Shown here: piece by piece, positions 44,265-53,143 of the stretch
How the letters are laid out: every line of letters starts with the position of its first letter
Position numbering within the stretch: the stretch's first letter is position 1
DNA from: GCA-2715965 sp047608975
Lineage (GTDB): Bacteria; Verrucomicrobiota; Verrucomicrobiia; Limisphaerales; JAYPXF01
NCBI GenBank assembly: GCA_047608975.1
Contig: JBLFYM010000005.1
Span: forward strand, 1-64,000
Direction of reading: 5' to 3'
Length of the DNA stretch: 64,000 bases
Made by a program: the position numbers and the translations under genes
The notes under the pieces: model-generated
What the model was told of the DNA's origin: nothing
What the model saw: only the letters and a program-made list of their open reading frames with translations
The model's database searches: none

Positions 44265-44323
44265 AGCTGAATCTGTGGGCGTTTCTCTCCTGCGGGTGGC
44301 ATTTTGCACAAACCTCTCACTTG

Positions 44324-44347
44324 GTCCTATCACTGACAACATAGGAC
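44324..44347. promoter_or_regulatory. Inverted repeat upstream of the membrane protein gene
   Basis: GTCCTAT at 44324-44330 and ATAGGAC at 44341-44347, a perfect 7-bp repeat with a 10-nt loop. On the minus strand the loop contains TTGTCA. It may be an operator about 60 nt before the ATG at 44264. Confidence 0.35.
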
Positions 44348-44403
44348 GCGAATCGTCAAGATCTGGGGATAGCGGGCGCGTTCGCAGCTGAGGTGTCGTC
44401 GGG

Positions 44404-44428
44404 CGGACTCGCAAGCTCGCCCCTCCAG
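44404..44428 (-). repeat. Dispersed short repeat
   Basis: 25-base unit containing CGGACTCGCAAGCTCGCCCC; 24/25 identical to the copy at 23670-23694, more than 20 kb away. It lies in the 320-nt gap between the membrane protein gene and purS. Confidence 0.6.
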
Positions 44429-44587
44429 TGTTTGCGCTCGGCATGTGGTGGACCGGCAGTTTGTAAATCAGGGCCGTTCGAGAACGTGTTTTGTGGTGCG
44501 TCGAAGACGCTTGGGAATAATTCGGGCTGGCTTGCCTTCGGCTGGTTCTCCAGAATTCGCCTGCTCGTCCGCGTGGCGGGACCGGAT

Positions 44588-44827
44588 ATGAAAGCAAAAA
44601 TTGTTATCACCCCCAAAAAAGCGGTTTTTGACCCGCAAGGCAAGACGGTTCAGAATGCGCTCGAGCACATGGGATACACCGGTGTCGAAGGCGTGCACGT
44701 CGGAAAATACATCGAGATCGATCTGGCGGACGGGGATCCGGAGGAAGCCCGCAAGAAGATCGATGAAGCCGCCCACAAGTTCCTCAGCAATCCGGTGATC
44801 GAGGATTACCACATCGAAATCGAGTAG
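44588..44827 (+). CDS. purS: Phosphoribosylformylglycinamidine synthase subunit PurS
   Basis: 79 residues, the normal PurS length, from ATG at 44588. The pattern AKIVITPKKAVFDPQGKTVQ, ALEHMGY and GKYIEIDL is diagnostic. PurS bridges PurL and PurQ in the three-subunit enzyme that converts FGAR to FGAM in purine synthesis. purQ follows after 65 nt and purL after that. A long in-frame upstream extension is rejected. Confidence 0.93.
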   Translation: MKAKIVITPKKAVFDPQGKTVQNALEHMGYTGVEGVHVGKYIEIDLADGDPEEARKKIDEAAHKFLSNPVIEDYHIEIE

Positions 44828-44892
44828 CGGACCCGCTCGTTTCTCCACCCTCTCTTACGCCGTCAATCTCGTTCAGCCGCCCAGCCTCTCCC

Positions 44893-45597
44893 GTGAAATT
44901 TGCCGTTCTTCAATTCCCCGCGTCCAACTGTGATCAGGATGCCGTGCACGCGATCCGCCGGTTGGGACACGATGCCGATTTGCTCTGGCACAAGAATGAA
45001 TCTCTGGACGACGCCGAAGCCGTGATTGTCCCAGGCGGGTTCAGCTATGGCGATTATCTGCGCTGCGGAGCGATTGCGCGCTTCAGCCCGGTGATGCAGG
45101 CGGTGAAGAAATTCGCCGATGAGGGCGGCCTGGTGATCGGGATCTGTAATGGTTTTCAGGTGCTGTGCGAGGCCGGTCTGTTACCGGGTGCCTTGGTTCG
45201 CAACAAGGGCCTGCAGTTCCGTTGTGAACAGGTCTTCCTCAAAACCGCCAATCCGGATACCGCCTTCACCCGCGCCACGCCGCCGGGGAAGAATCTCATG
45301 ATTCCGATCGCGCATGGCGAGGGCTGTTACTTCGCGGATGCGGATGCCATGGCCAAGATCAAGGCGAACAACCAGATCCTGTGGCGATACTGCGATGCGG
45401 ACGGTGAGTTGACGGAGGAAGCCAATCCCAACGGATCCATCGAGAACATCGCCGGCGTCTGCAACGAGAAGCGGAACGTGGCCGGTCTGATGCCGCATCC
45501 CGAACGGGCCTGTCAGGAACTCCTCGGCAGTTCCGATGGCAATCACATCTTTGAAGGCATGATCCGGGAAGTCGCCGGCGAACCCGCCACCGCCTGA
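44893..45597 (+). CDS. purQ: Phosphoribosylformylglycinamidine synthase subunit PurQ
   Basis: 234 residues from GTG at 44893. Class I glutamine amidotransferase: FPASNCDQD at the start, GGFSYGDYLR, nucleophile Cys in IGICNGFQVL, and the HPERACQ region with the catalytic His. Supplies ammonia to PurL in the FGAM synthetase complex. 30 nt before purL. Confidence 0.94.
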   Translation: MKFAVLQFPASNCDQDAVHAIRRLGHDADLLWHKNESLDDAEAVIVPGGFSYGDYLRCGAIARFSPVMQAVKKFADEGGLVIGICNGFQVLCEAGLLPGALVRNKGLQFRCEQVFLKTANPDTAFTRATPPGKNLMIPIAHGEGCYFADADAMAKIKANNQILWRYCDADGELTEEANPNGSIENIAGVCNEKRNVAGLMPHPERACQELLGSSDGNHIFEGMIREVAGEPATA

Positions 45598-45627
45598 CGA
45601 CCCACGCTTCGTTTACTATTTCATTCC

Positions 45628-48012
45628 ATGCAAGAACCGCAGATTACCCCCGAACTGGTCCAAGAGCACAACCTCACCCCGGAGGAATACGAGAAGATAC
45701 TGGAGATCCTCGGGCGCGAACCGAACTACACGGAGCTCGGCATTTTCTCCGTCATGTGGAGCGAGCATTGTTCCTACAAGAACACGCGACCGCTCCTCAA
45801 AGGATTCCCGACCAAGTCATCGAAGGTGCTGGTTGGCGCGGGCGAAGAGAACGCCGGCGTGCTCGACATTGGCGACGGCATCGCGATCTCATTCAAAATT
45901 GAATCCCACAATCATCCGAGCGCCGTGGAGCCGTTTCAGGGCGCGACCACGGGTGTGGGCGGAATCTTGCGGGATATTTTCACCATGGGAGCCCGACCCG
46001 TCGCGGCGATGAACTCGCTGCGTTTCGGTGAGATCACCAATCCTGAGGTGCGGCGATTGTTCCGTGGCGTTGTCGGCGGAATCGGTCACTACGGAAACTG
46101 TTTTGGAATTCCCACGGTTGGGGGCGAGGTTTATTTCGACAAATCTTATGAGGGCAATCCCCTCGTCAATGCCTTCTGTCTGGGTGTGCTACGTCACGAC
46201 CAGATCGCGCGCGGCGCGGCCAAAGGAATTGGCAACCCGGTCTTTTATGTCGGACCGGCGACGGGGCGCGATGGGTTGGCGGGGGCGGCCTTTGCTTCAC
46301 AGGATCTGACGGAAGAATCCCAGGAACAGCAACGGGGCGCGGTGCAGGTGGGCGATCCGTTCATGGAGAAGCTCGTGTGCGAGGCTTGTCTGGAGCTGCT
46401 CGATACCGGAGCCGTTACCGGAATTCAGGATATGGGCGCTGCCGGACTCACCTGTTCCACCTGTGAAACCGCCGCCCGTGGAGGCACCGGAATCGAACTG
46501 GATCTGGACAAGGTTCCGCAGCGCGGCCCGGACATGACCAGCTACGAGCTCATGCTCAGCGAGTCCCAGGAGCGCATGTTGATCATCGTTGAGAAGGGCC
46601 GTGAGGATGAGGTTAAACGCATCTTCGACAAATGGGATCTCCCGTGGGCGCAAGTCGGCGTGGTGACCGACACCGGCCAGATGGTGGTGAAGCACAAAGG
46701 TGAAATCGTCGCCGATATGCCGGCCGCGAAGCTGGCTGACGACGCGCCCGTTTATCATCGCGAAGCGAAGGAGCCCGAGTATATGAAAGCCGTCCGCGCG
46801 TTCACGCTCGCTGGAGTTCCTGATGTGGAAGACGTTGCGGGCGCGCTGTCCAAACTTCTGTCGTGGCCCACGATCGCCTCGAAGAATTGGGTGTATTCGC
46901 AGTATGATTTCATGGTTCGAAACGGGACTGCGGTCATCCCCGGAAGTGATGCGGCAGTGATTCGGATCAAGTCCGATTCGATTCCCAAACTGAAAGGTGA
47001 AGAGGATCGGGATACGCCGGAGAAACTCCTGGCGATGACCACCGACTGCAACGGCACCTACGTCTACCTTGATCCTTACGTGGGCGGGAAGATCGCCGTG
47101 GCTGAGGCGGCCCGGAATCTCGCCTGCTCTGGAGCATTGCCGATCGGTTCCACCGATAACTTGAACTTTGGCAATCCGCACAACCCCGAGTTGTTCTATC
47201 AATTGCGCGAAGCCGTGAAAGGTCTCGCCGAGGGCTGCTCCGCGTTCCGCGCCCCGGTGACCGGTGGGAACGTCAGTCTCTACAATCAGAACCCTGAAGG
47301 CGCGATCGATCCGACACCGACCATGTCCATGGTTGGCCTGATCGACAAAGAAGCGGACATCACCACCCAATGGTTCAAGGACGAGGGTGATGCGATCATT
47401 CTCCTCGGCGTGCCGGTGGATTCAGAAGATGCCATTCAGGGATTGGGCGGTTCCTCCTACCTCCAGTTGCTGCATGATACCAAGAGCGGTACACCGCCCC
47501 GCTGTGAACTGGAGGATGCGACAACGCTCAACACCACTTTGCTGGGGCTCATTCAGGCCGGTGGCATCAAGAGTGCGCATGACTGTGCCGAAGGCGGCCT
47601 CGCTGTGGCCATCGCTGAGAGCTGTATCAGCAACAACCCCGCCCGCGAAACTCCGCGCCTGATCGGTGCAGAAATCGATCTCTCTGAATTTCTCAAGGCC
47701 GAATCCGACGCCGTGGAAGAACCTGAGACGAGTGATGGCGAAGGCGAAGTTGAAGCGGCAACCGTTGCTCCGGCACCCCGCCTCGATGCTTTACTGTTTG
47801 GTGAAACCCAACATCGGGTCGTCGTTTCCTGCGCCCATCAGGACACCGCCAAGATTGCCGAACGCGCGGAGCTAATGGGAGTGCCTGCGGCCCGGATCGG
47901 AACCGTTGGCGGAGAGAAACTCAGCATCGTCACCGGTGACAATGAGACCTCCTGGGCCCTTAGCGATCTCCACGACGGTTGGTGGAACTCCATTGCCCGC
48001 GCGATGGAGTAG
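45628..48012 (+). CDS. purL: Phosphoribosylformylglycinamidine synthase subunit PurL
   Basis: 794 residues, somewhat longer than the usual 730-750. The sequence shows MWSEHCSYKN (catalytic His), FKIESHNHPS, GGILRDIFTMGARP, and the second half AVAEAARNLACSGA and CAEGGLAVAIAE. An acidic Glu/Ala-rich linker at about 690-716 (DAVEEPETSDGEGEVEAAT) accounts for part of the extra length. Small-type PurL that works with PurS and PurQ. TACTAT lies 8 nt before the ATG, so an internal promoter may also drive it. Confidence 0.95.
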   Translation: MQEPQITPELVQEHNLTPEEYEKILEILGREPNYTELGIFSVMWSEHCSYKNTRPLLKGFPTKSSKVLVGAGEENAGVLDIGDGIAISFKIESHNHPSAVEPFQGATTGVGGILRDIFTMGARPVAAMNSLRFGEITNPEVRRLFRGVVGGIGHYGNCFGIPTVGGEVYFDKSYEGNPLVNAFCLGVLRHDQIARGAAKGIGNPVFYVGPATGRDGLAGAAFASQDLTEESQEQQRGAVQVGDPFMEKLVCEACLELLDTGAVTGIQDMGAAGLTCSTCETAARGGTGIELDLDKVPQRGPDMTSYELMLSESQERMLIIVEKGREDEVKRIFDKWDLPWAQVGVVTDTGQMVVKHKGEIVADMPAAKLADDAPVYHREAKEPEYMKAVRAFTLAGVPDVEDVAGALSKLLSWPTIASKNWVYSQYDFMVRNGTAVIPGSDAAVIRIKSDSIPKLKGEEDRDTPEKLLAMTTDCNGTYVYLDPYVGGKIAVAEAARNLACSGALPIGSTDNLNFGNPHNPELFYQLREAVKGLAEGCSAFRAPVTGGNVSLYNQNPEGAIDPTPTMSMVGLIDKEADITTQWFKDEGDAIILLGVPVDSEDAIQGLGGSSYLQLLHDTKSGTPPRCELEDATTLNTTLLGLIQAGGIKSAHDCAEGGLAVAIAESCISNNPARETPRLIGAEIDLSEFLKAESDAVEEPETSDGEGEVEAATVAPAPRLDALLFGETQHRVVVSCAHQDTAKIAERAELMGVPAARIGTVGGEKLSIVTGDNETSWALSDLHDGWWNSIARAME

Positions 48013-48160
48013 GGGAGCAGTTGGTTTTGGTGTGCTGCTGCTATCCCTACGGGATGGGGTTCGGTTTGGCGGATGATCCCGTGGTATCGCTCGACCCCGG
48101 GCTAATTGCTGTAAAGCCTTCGGCTTAGGTCACGGCGAACTTGGAAGTTCGCCCAACTCC
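48013..48160. repeat. Hairpin-rich intergenic segment, possible repeat/bidirectional terminator
   Basis: Between convergent purL and the aminotransferase gene. It contains ATCCC-TACG-GGAT, AAGCC-TTC-GGCTT and a perfect 9-bp palindrome GGCGAACTTGGAAGTTCGCC at 48134-48153. Three consecutive hairpins in 150 bp suggest a REP-like or terminator cassette. Confidence 0.5.
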
Positions 48161-49435
48161 TCAACCCTGAGCGTGCAGAACCTTGCCGAGGCGCTTGATT
48201 CCTTCACGGATGTTTTTCTCCGTCGCGCCGCCGAAGCTGATGCGCATTTCATTGTCCGGTTTTTGGCGGGTCGGATCGTCGGCGTAGCAAAGGGAACCAG
48301 GAACATACACCACGTCTGACGCGAGTGCCTTGGTGAAGAGCGGTGATTTGAATCCGGTGCGGATTCGCTTCGGAGTTTTGCCCCAGAAATAGAGGCCACC
48401 ATTGGTCTCCGGCCAGGTGATGGTCTCCGGAAAATGTTTCGTCATGGCGCGCTCCATCACGGACGCTTTCTTGGCGTAGCGGACCCGGAGATTCGTGAGG
48501 TGTCGTTCGTAACGTCCGCTTTGAATGGCGCGCAGCAAAACCTGTTGGACCAGGTTGGCGGTGCCGAAATCGTGATTGCCTTTGATCGAGGAGGCTACCT
48601 TGAGGATTTCATCGGGAAGCACGCCGAAGCCCGCGCGGATTCCCGTGGCGAAGGGTTTGCTATAGGTGCTGGTGTAAAGCAGGCGATCTTTGGCGCTGCG
48701 ATCAATGAGCGTTGAAGGGACGTCCTCGCCTTCGAACCGGAGTTCGCGATACGCGGCGTCCTCCAGCAAATAAAGCGGGTGCCCGGCGAACTTTTCATAC
48801 TGGCGCAGCAGTTTCAGGGCGGCGCGTTTCTTCTTCAGAGAGGTCGTGATACAGGCGGGATTCTGGTAGTAGGTCACCAGATAGAGCATCTTGACTCGCT
48901 TGAGTTCGCCCGACTTCTTCAGTGCCTTCAGCGTGTTTTCAAGGTGCTCCAGATCCAGGCCGTCGGCCTCGAGACGGACTCCTCGACAGCGCACACCGTG
49001 GCTTTGGGCGATGCCCAGATAGACGAAGTAGGTGGGGTCTTCCACCAACACGATGTCGCCCGGATCGCAAAGCGCTTCGGTCAGCAGATAGAGGAGCTGC
49101 TGGGAGCCATTCGTGATGATCACGTTGTCCGCGGAATAGGGTCGACGTTTGGTGGGTGCAGCGGCGGCGTCCAATGCGGTCAGACGTTTCGCAGTGAGAT
49201 CGCGCAGCGTCGGGTCGCCAAGCGTGGGGCCATACTGAAGAGTTGGCCGCCCTCGTTTGGGTTGCCGCAACATCTCGTCCACGATTTCGCGCGTAAAACC
49301 GGTGGGGAGTGATTCGTTGTCGGTGAACCCGGCGGCCAGCGAGATCAGTTGGGGACGGGCAAGCGCGAGACCCATCAGCCAGGAGATCGGTGGGGCCTTG
49401 GTTCGTTGGCCTAGTTCAGATAGAGCGCTCTTCAT
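48161..49435 (-). CDS. PLP-dependent aminotransferase, class I/II (AadAT/LysN-like)
   Basis: 424 residues. Fold-type I features: GFTDNESLP, LQYGPTLGDPTLRDL, ITNGSQQLLYLL, VEDPTYFVYLG, YLVTYYQNPA, LLEDAAYREL, and the PLP-binding lysine in STYSKPFATGIRAGF. Arg near the C-terminus (EMRISFGGAT) binds the substrate carboxylate. The family includes 2-aminoadipate and branched-chain aminotransferases; no N-terminal GntR domain, so it is not a MocR regulator. Its ATG overlaps the hydrolase stop by 4 nt. Confidence 0.88.
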   Translation of the reverse strand: MKSALSELGQRTKAPPISWLMGLALARPQLISLAAGFTDNESLPTGFTREIVDEMLRQPKRGRPTLQYGPTLGDPTLRDLTAKRLTALDAAAAPTKRRPYSADNVIITNGSQQLLYLLTEALCDPGDIVLVEDPTYFVYLGIAQSHGVRCRGVRLEADGLDLEHLENTLKALKKSGELKRVKMLYLVTYYQNPACITTSLKKKRAALKLLRQYEKFAGHPLYLLEDAAYRELRFEGEDVPSTLIDRSAKDRLLYTSTYSKPFATGIRAGFGVLPDEILKVASSIKGNHDFGTANLVQQVLLRAIQSGRYERHLTNLRVRYAKKASVMERAMTKHFPETITWPETNGGLYFWGKTPKRIRTGFKSPLFTKALASDVVYVPGSLCYADDPTRQKPDNEMRISFGGATEKNIREGIKRLGKVLHAQG

Positions 49436-50250
49436 TTGGCCTCCTGCTCGTCGATCAGTTTCAGCGCGGCTCGCAAGCCGTCACGATACTTCTCCGGGGA
49501 TGCGTACATGCTGTCGTTATGTCCACCCTCCAGTTCGACGAACACCTTGGGTTCATTGGCAGCTGCGAGATTCTTTTCCGAATGGTGGAACGGGATGATT
49601 TCATCGACTTTGGAATGCATGATCACCACTGGGCAATGGATGTCGGGTAGCCGCGCCCGGGTGTCGTAGTGAATGGTGGCGAGCATGTGCACGGGGAGGA
49701 ATTTGAACCATTCCGCACCCACGTCCGGCGTGCTTGTAAAAGTGCTCTGCAACACGAGCGCCGCGACCTCGCGTTCGGCGGCGACTTTGCTCGCGATTCC
49801 GCCGCCCAGCGATTCGCCCCAGACGATGATGCGATCTGCGCCGAAGCCTCGTGCGCGAAGCGAGTCATAGGCGGCGAATGCATCGAGATAGGTTCCTTCC
49901 TCGCCGGGCTCGCCTTCGCTCTGCCCATAGCCGCGATAGTCGAAGGCCAGCAGATTGATGCCACTTTCCAGCAAGGCGCGATAGTAACTGGGACGTCCGG
50001 TCAGGTTTCCGCCGTTGCCGTGGCAAAATATCAGCACGAAGTCCTTGCGCGATGAGTCTTCCTTCGCCGGCAGGAACCAGGCATGCAGTTTCACTCCGTC
50101 GCTACTTTGCAGGAACAGATCTTCACCGGTCGCCCGCAGATCTGTGACCGCAGATTCGGCTTCGCGGCTCGGGTGGTAAACGTTGGCATGTTCGAATTTT
50201 TGCAGCATCAGGTTGGCAACGGTCAGGGCGAGCGAGACTACGAACAGCAA
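49432..50250 (-). CDS. Alpha/beta hydrolase, membrane-anchored (BEM46/ABHD13-like)
   Basis: Catalytic features: HGNGGN oxyanion loop, LAFDYRGYGQSEG, nucleophile elbow GESLGG, Asp in HSKVDEIIPF and His in EGGHNDS. N-terminal membrane helix at about residues 1-17. The only usable start in frame is TTG at 50250, giving 272 residues; yet the same frame stays open upstream to a stop near 50358 and encodes PPRRKAAGILIL, a typical positively charged lead-in to the helix. The true start is therefore uncertain. Probable serine esterase or peptidase at the inner membrane. Confidence 0.82.
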   Translation of the reverse strand: MLFVVSLALTVANLMLQKFEHANVYHPSREAESAVTDLRATGEDLFLQSSDGVKLHAWFLPAKEDSSRKDFVLIFCHGNGGNLTGRPSYYRALLESGINLLAFDYRGYGQSEGEPGEEGTYLDAFAAYDSLRARGFGADRIIVWGESLGGGIASKVAAEREVAALVLQSTFTSTPDVGAEWFKFLPVHMLATIHYDTRARLPDIHCPVVIMHSKVDEIIPFHHSEKNLAAANEPKVFVELEGGHNDSMYASPEKYRDGLRAALKLIDEQEAK

Positions 50251-50340
50251 TATGAGAATACCAGCGGCTTTGCGGCGCGGTGGTTTCGGAGTAGCGGGCG
50301 GGTTGGATATCGGATCTGCGTTGCTGATGGTGGACTGTGG

Positions 50341-50369
50341 AGGATATTGCGATCACGGTGAACTTTGAA
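50341..50369 (-). promoter_or_regulatory. Candidate promoter of the hydrolase/aminotransferase operon
   Basis: Minus strand: TTCAAA (50364-50369), 17-bp spacer, TATCCT (50341-50346). It lies about 90 bp upstream of the TTG start, but only 12 nt from an in-frame ATC. Confidence 0.45.
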
Positions 50370-50532
50370 AACCGGGCTGCATTTGGTCCATGTGCAGTCG
50401 GAGATTTTCTCTGTCGGAATTGACCGGGCTCGGGAATCATATGGGTGTTTGCGGTGACTCAATCCTAACCCTAACCCTGACGAATGAGACCCTGAATATG
50501 ATTGCCTAGACCAGGCTCAAGACCCTCGTTCC

Positions 50533-50567
50533 CATTGCCGCATTTGCCGCATTTGCCGCATTTGCCG
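50533..50567. repeat. Short tandem repeat, 9-bp unit
   Basis: Three perfect copies of CATTTGCCG (50541-50567) preceded by one copy lacking a T. Located in a 390-nt gene-free stretch (50359-50748) that also holds a perfect 8-bp hairpin AACCACTT-GCC-AAGTGGTT at 50697-50715 upstream of the DUF1080 gene. Confidence 0.7.
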
Positions 50568-50748
50568 TCGGCACACCGATCGTGATTCAGCAGAACTCGA
50601 TTTGTGATCTGAAGCGTGAGAACGCGCGGTTCGTCAATGGGATCTGCCGGAGCGATTTCAGATCGGTGGCGGGAACGCACTGCGGTCGAACGCAGAAACC
50701 ACTTGCCAAGTGGTTGAAAAACAATTCGGCTGGGGCGGTTCAATCAAC

Positions 50749-51378
50749 ATGAAGAACTTACTCTCCATATTCCTGACGGCTTCGTTGGCTGCTGTCATTT
50801 TCGTGCCGTTCAGCGAGGCCGCTGCCGCCGGCAAATCTGTTGCCCTGTTCGATGGCAAGACTCTCAAGGGTTGGACCAATCCGTTTGACTGGGGTGAAGC
50901 CTGGGTGGAAGACGGGGCGATTGCGTTGAAGGCCAACAAAAAGTTCTTCCTCACGACCAAGAAGCAATACTCAGACTTCTCATTGGAAGTGGAGATCATG
51001 CTACCGCCCGAAGGCACGAGCAATTCCGGGATCATGTTCCGTTGTCATGTGGAGAAGAACAAAGTCTACGGTTATCAGGCGGAGTGCGATCCCTCGGATC
51101 GTGGGTGGACTGGCGGGCTGTACGACGAAGGGCGTCGGAAGTGGTTGCACCCCCTGACGAAGGAACGTGGTAAAAAGAAGCTCGTTCAGGCGCCGCTCGG
51201 CGAGTGGATCAAGTATCGCATCGTGTGTCACGGAGACCACCTTCAGATCTTCATCAATGGCAAGAAGACCACGGACTATCACGATGACATGGATGCCTCC
51301 GGTTACATCGCTGTCCAGCATCACGGTGAGAATGGTCAGATCTATCGCTTCCGCAACATCCGCCTGACCGCTCTCTGA
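50749..51378 (+). CDS. Secreted DUF1080 (3-keto-disaccharide hydrolase) domain protein
   Basis: 209 residues from ATG at 50749, with a signal peptide (residues 1-24, LLSIFLTASLAAVIFVPFSEA). DUF1080 pattern: VALFDGKTLKGWTN, FSLEVEIMLPPEGTSNSGIMFR, GYQAECDPSDRGWTGGLYDE, WIKYRIVCHGDHLQIFINGK, and IAVQHHGENGQIYRFRNIRL. Concanavalin-like beta-sandwich; some members hydrolyse 3-keto-glycosides. Expected extracytoplasmic. A membrane-protein gene follows 19 nt later. Confidence 0.9.
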   Translation: MKNLLSIFLTASLAAVIFVPFSEAAAAGKSVALFDGKTLKGWTNPFDWGEAWVEDGAIALKANKKFFLTTKKQYSDFSLEVEIMLPPEGTSNSGIMFRCHVEKNKVYGYQAECDPSDRGWTGGLYDEGRRKWLHPLTKERGKKKLVQAPLGEWIKYRIVCHGDHLQIFINGKKTTDYHDDMDASGYIAVQHHGENGQIYRFRNIRLTAL

Positions 51379-51397
51379 TCGGCAATCGCCGGCGATT

Positions 51398-51880
51398 ATG
51401 CAGATGGGCAACCCACCGACGGAGCAGAGTTCAACGGAGGCTGGCGAACCACCGGTGTCGCTGGTTCGTTATCACCTGGGCTTCGGCTGGTGGGGCTTGC
51501 TGGTGTTTCTCACTCTGGGGATTGTGCTTGAAGCCCTGCATGGATTCAAAGTGGGTGCGTATCTGAATGTTTCGAACGAGACCCGGCGGCTCATGTGGAC
51601 GCTGGCGCACGCACACGGGACGCTGTTTTCGCTGATTCAACTTGGGTTCGCTGCCACGCTGCATGTGTTGGGTCACTCGGCGGGCTGGCAGTCGTCGGCG
51701 TCGCGCTGTTTTGTAGCTGCGACAGTTCTGGTGCCGGGTGGATTCTTTATGGGGGGCGTTTATCTTTACGGCGGAGATCCTGGCATGGGCATTTTTCTCG
51801 TGCCGGTTGGAGCGCTTGCTCTGTTCGTCGGGGTGTGGCTGACCGCGCGAGGCGTGCTTCGTAGCGGTCACGAATACTGA
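51398..51880 (+). CDS. Hypothetical integral membrane protein upstream of hemW
   Basis: 160 residues, four membrane segments (about 27-47, 68-90, 101-122 and 130-150). Notable motifs are RLMWTLAHAHGTL, HVLGHS and VLVPGGFFMGGVYLYGGDPG. Multiple His residues in the second segment hint at metal or haem contact, but I do not recognise a family beyond the general pattern of Planctomycetota/Verrucomicrobiota membrane proteins. Its TGA overlaps the hemW ATG by one base, so the two are coupled. Confidence 0.75.
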   Translation: MQMGNPPTEQSSTEAGEPPVSLVRYHLGFGWWGLLVFLTLGIVLEALHGFKVGAYLNVSNETRRLMWTLAHAHGTLFSLIQLGFAATLHVLGHSAGWQSSASRCFVAATVLVPGGFFMGGVYLYGGDPGMGIFLVPVGALALFVGVWLTARGVLRSGHEY

Positions 51881-53076
51881 TGTCTGGAGCCTCTTCCGAG
51901 CCGATTCGAAGCCTGTACGTGCATGTGCCGTTTTGTGCGCACAAGTGCGAGTACTGCGCGTTCTATTCCAAGATTCCCGCCGCTGATTTGGTCGGGCGTT
52001 ACGTCGATGCACTGCTGCTTGAAATGGAGATGGTTGCCGGGGATTGTCGACCGGACACAATCTTCTTTGGCGGTGGAACGCCGTCTCTTCTGAGCGTCAA
52101 ACAGTGGCAGAAGCTGCTGGATGGCATGGACCGTTTGAAGCTGTTGGGGGCGGCTGAATGGACGGTGGAGTGTAATCCCGCGACGGTGTCAGCGGACAAG
52201 GCGATGCTGCTTCGTGAGTTTGGGGTGAACCGGATTTCAATGGGGGTGCAGTCTCTGAATACAGATATGCTGGAACGGCTGGGCCGGATTCATTCGCGCG
52301 AGCAGGTGTTCAAGTCCTTTGACATCCTGCGTTCCGCCGGCTTTGACAACATCAACCTGGACCTGATGTTCGGAATTCCCGGGCAGACGCTCGAGGTGTG
52401 GGAACAGACGCTTTCTGAAATCGCGGCGCTGGAGTCGGAACATCTGTCGAGCTATGAGGTAATTTATGAGGAAGATACGCCGTTGTTTGAGCAGTTGAAG
52501 GCCGGTAAATTTGATGTGGATGAGGAGTTGAACGAGACGCTCTACGAAACCCTGGTTGAGCGGTCGGCTGAGCAGGGATTCGTGCAATACGAGGTGGCAA
52601 ACTTCGCGCGGCAAGACGGGGCGTTGGGGCCGCTTGAGGATCCGGAGCGGGCGTGTCGCCACAACTTGGGCTATTGGCGGGGCACTTCGTTTCACGCCTT
52701 GGGTCCGAGTGCCACGGGTTATGTGCGTGGACGCCGCTCAAAGAACTGGGCCAATACACAGATGTATTGCGAGTTGATCGAGTGCGACAAACGCGCGTTT
52801 GATTTCAACGAAGAACTTTCTCCCCGCGCGCAAGCGGGAGAGGCTGCGGCCTTCGGTCTGCGCATGAACCGGGGCTGGGGCTTTGATGAGTTCGTCGCGG
52901 CGACCGGCTTTGATCTGCGTGAGCACTGGCAGCGGGAGATGACGGAATTGGTGAACGAAGAGTTGGGCAAGATTTCCGAACTTGGTTTTCGATTGTCAGC
53001 ACGAGGGCACCGATTTGCGGATTACGCCGGTGCAAAGTTTTTGCAGCTCGACACCGCCGAAGCGATTTCGACCTAA
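51880..53076 (+). CDS. hemW: Radical SAM haem chaperone HemW
   Basis: 398 residues. Radical SAM cluster motif CAHKCEYC (C19, C23, C26) after SLYVHVPF, then FGGGTPSLL, MGVQSLN, INLDLMFGIPGQT and the C-terminal HemW domain. It is the HemN-like protein lacking coproporphyrinogen oxidase activity that inserts haem into respiratory proteins; older annotation calls it coproporphyrinogen III oxidase-like. Position after a His-containing membrane protein gene fits a respiratory context. Confidence 0.88.
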   Translation: MSGASSEPIRSLYVHVPFCAHKCEYCAFYSKIPAADLVGRYVDALLLEMEMVAGDCRPDTIFFGGGTPSLLSVKQWQKLLDGMDRLKLLGAAEWTVECNPATVSADKAMLLREFGVNRISMGVQSLNTDMLERLGRIHSREQVFKSFDILRSAGFDNINLDLMFGIPGQTLEVWEQTLSEIAALESEHLSSYEVIYEEDTPLFEQLKAGKFDVDEELNETLYETLVERSAEQGFVQYEVANFARQDGALGPLEDPERACRHNLGYWRGTSFHALGPSATGYVRGRRSKNWANTQMYCELIECDKRAFDFNEELSPRAQAGEAAAFGLRMNRGWGFDEFVAATGFDLREHWQREMTELVNEELGKISELGFRLSARGHRFADYAGAKFLQLDTAEAIST

Positions 53077-53143
53077 GCCCTGGCCGTTTGTAAAAGACGG
53101 TTTACCTATTGTTAACGGTCCAAGATGTGCTGTTATCGCTTTA

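Noticed and set aside
50461..50480. Telomere-like CCTAACCCTAACCC
   Set aside because: Fewer than three repeat units and no other telomere features; a chance match in a bacterial intergenic region.
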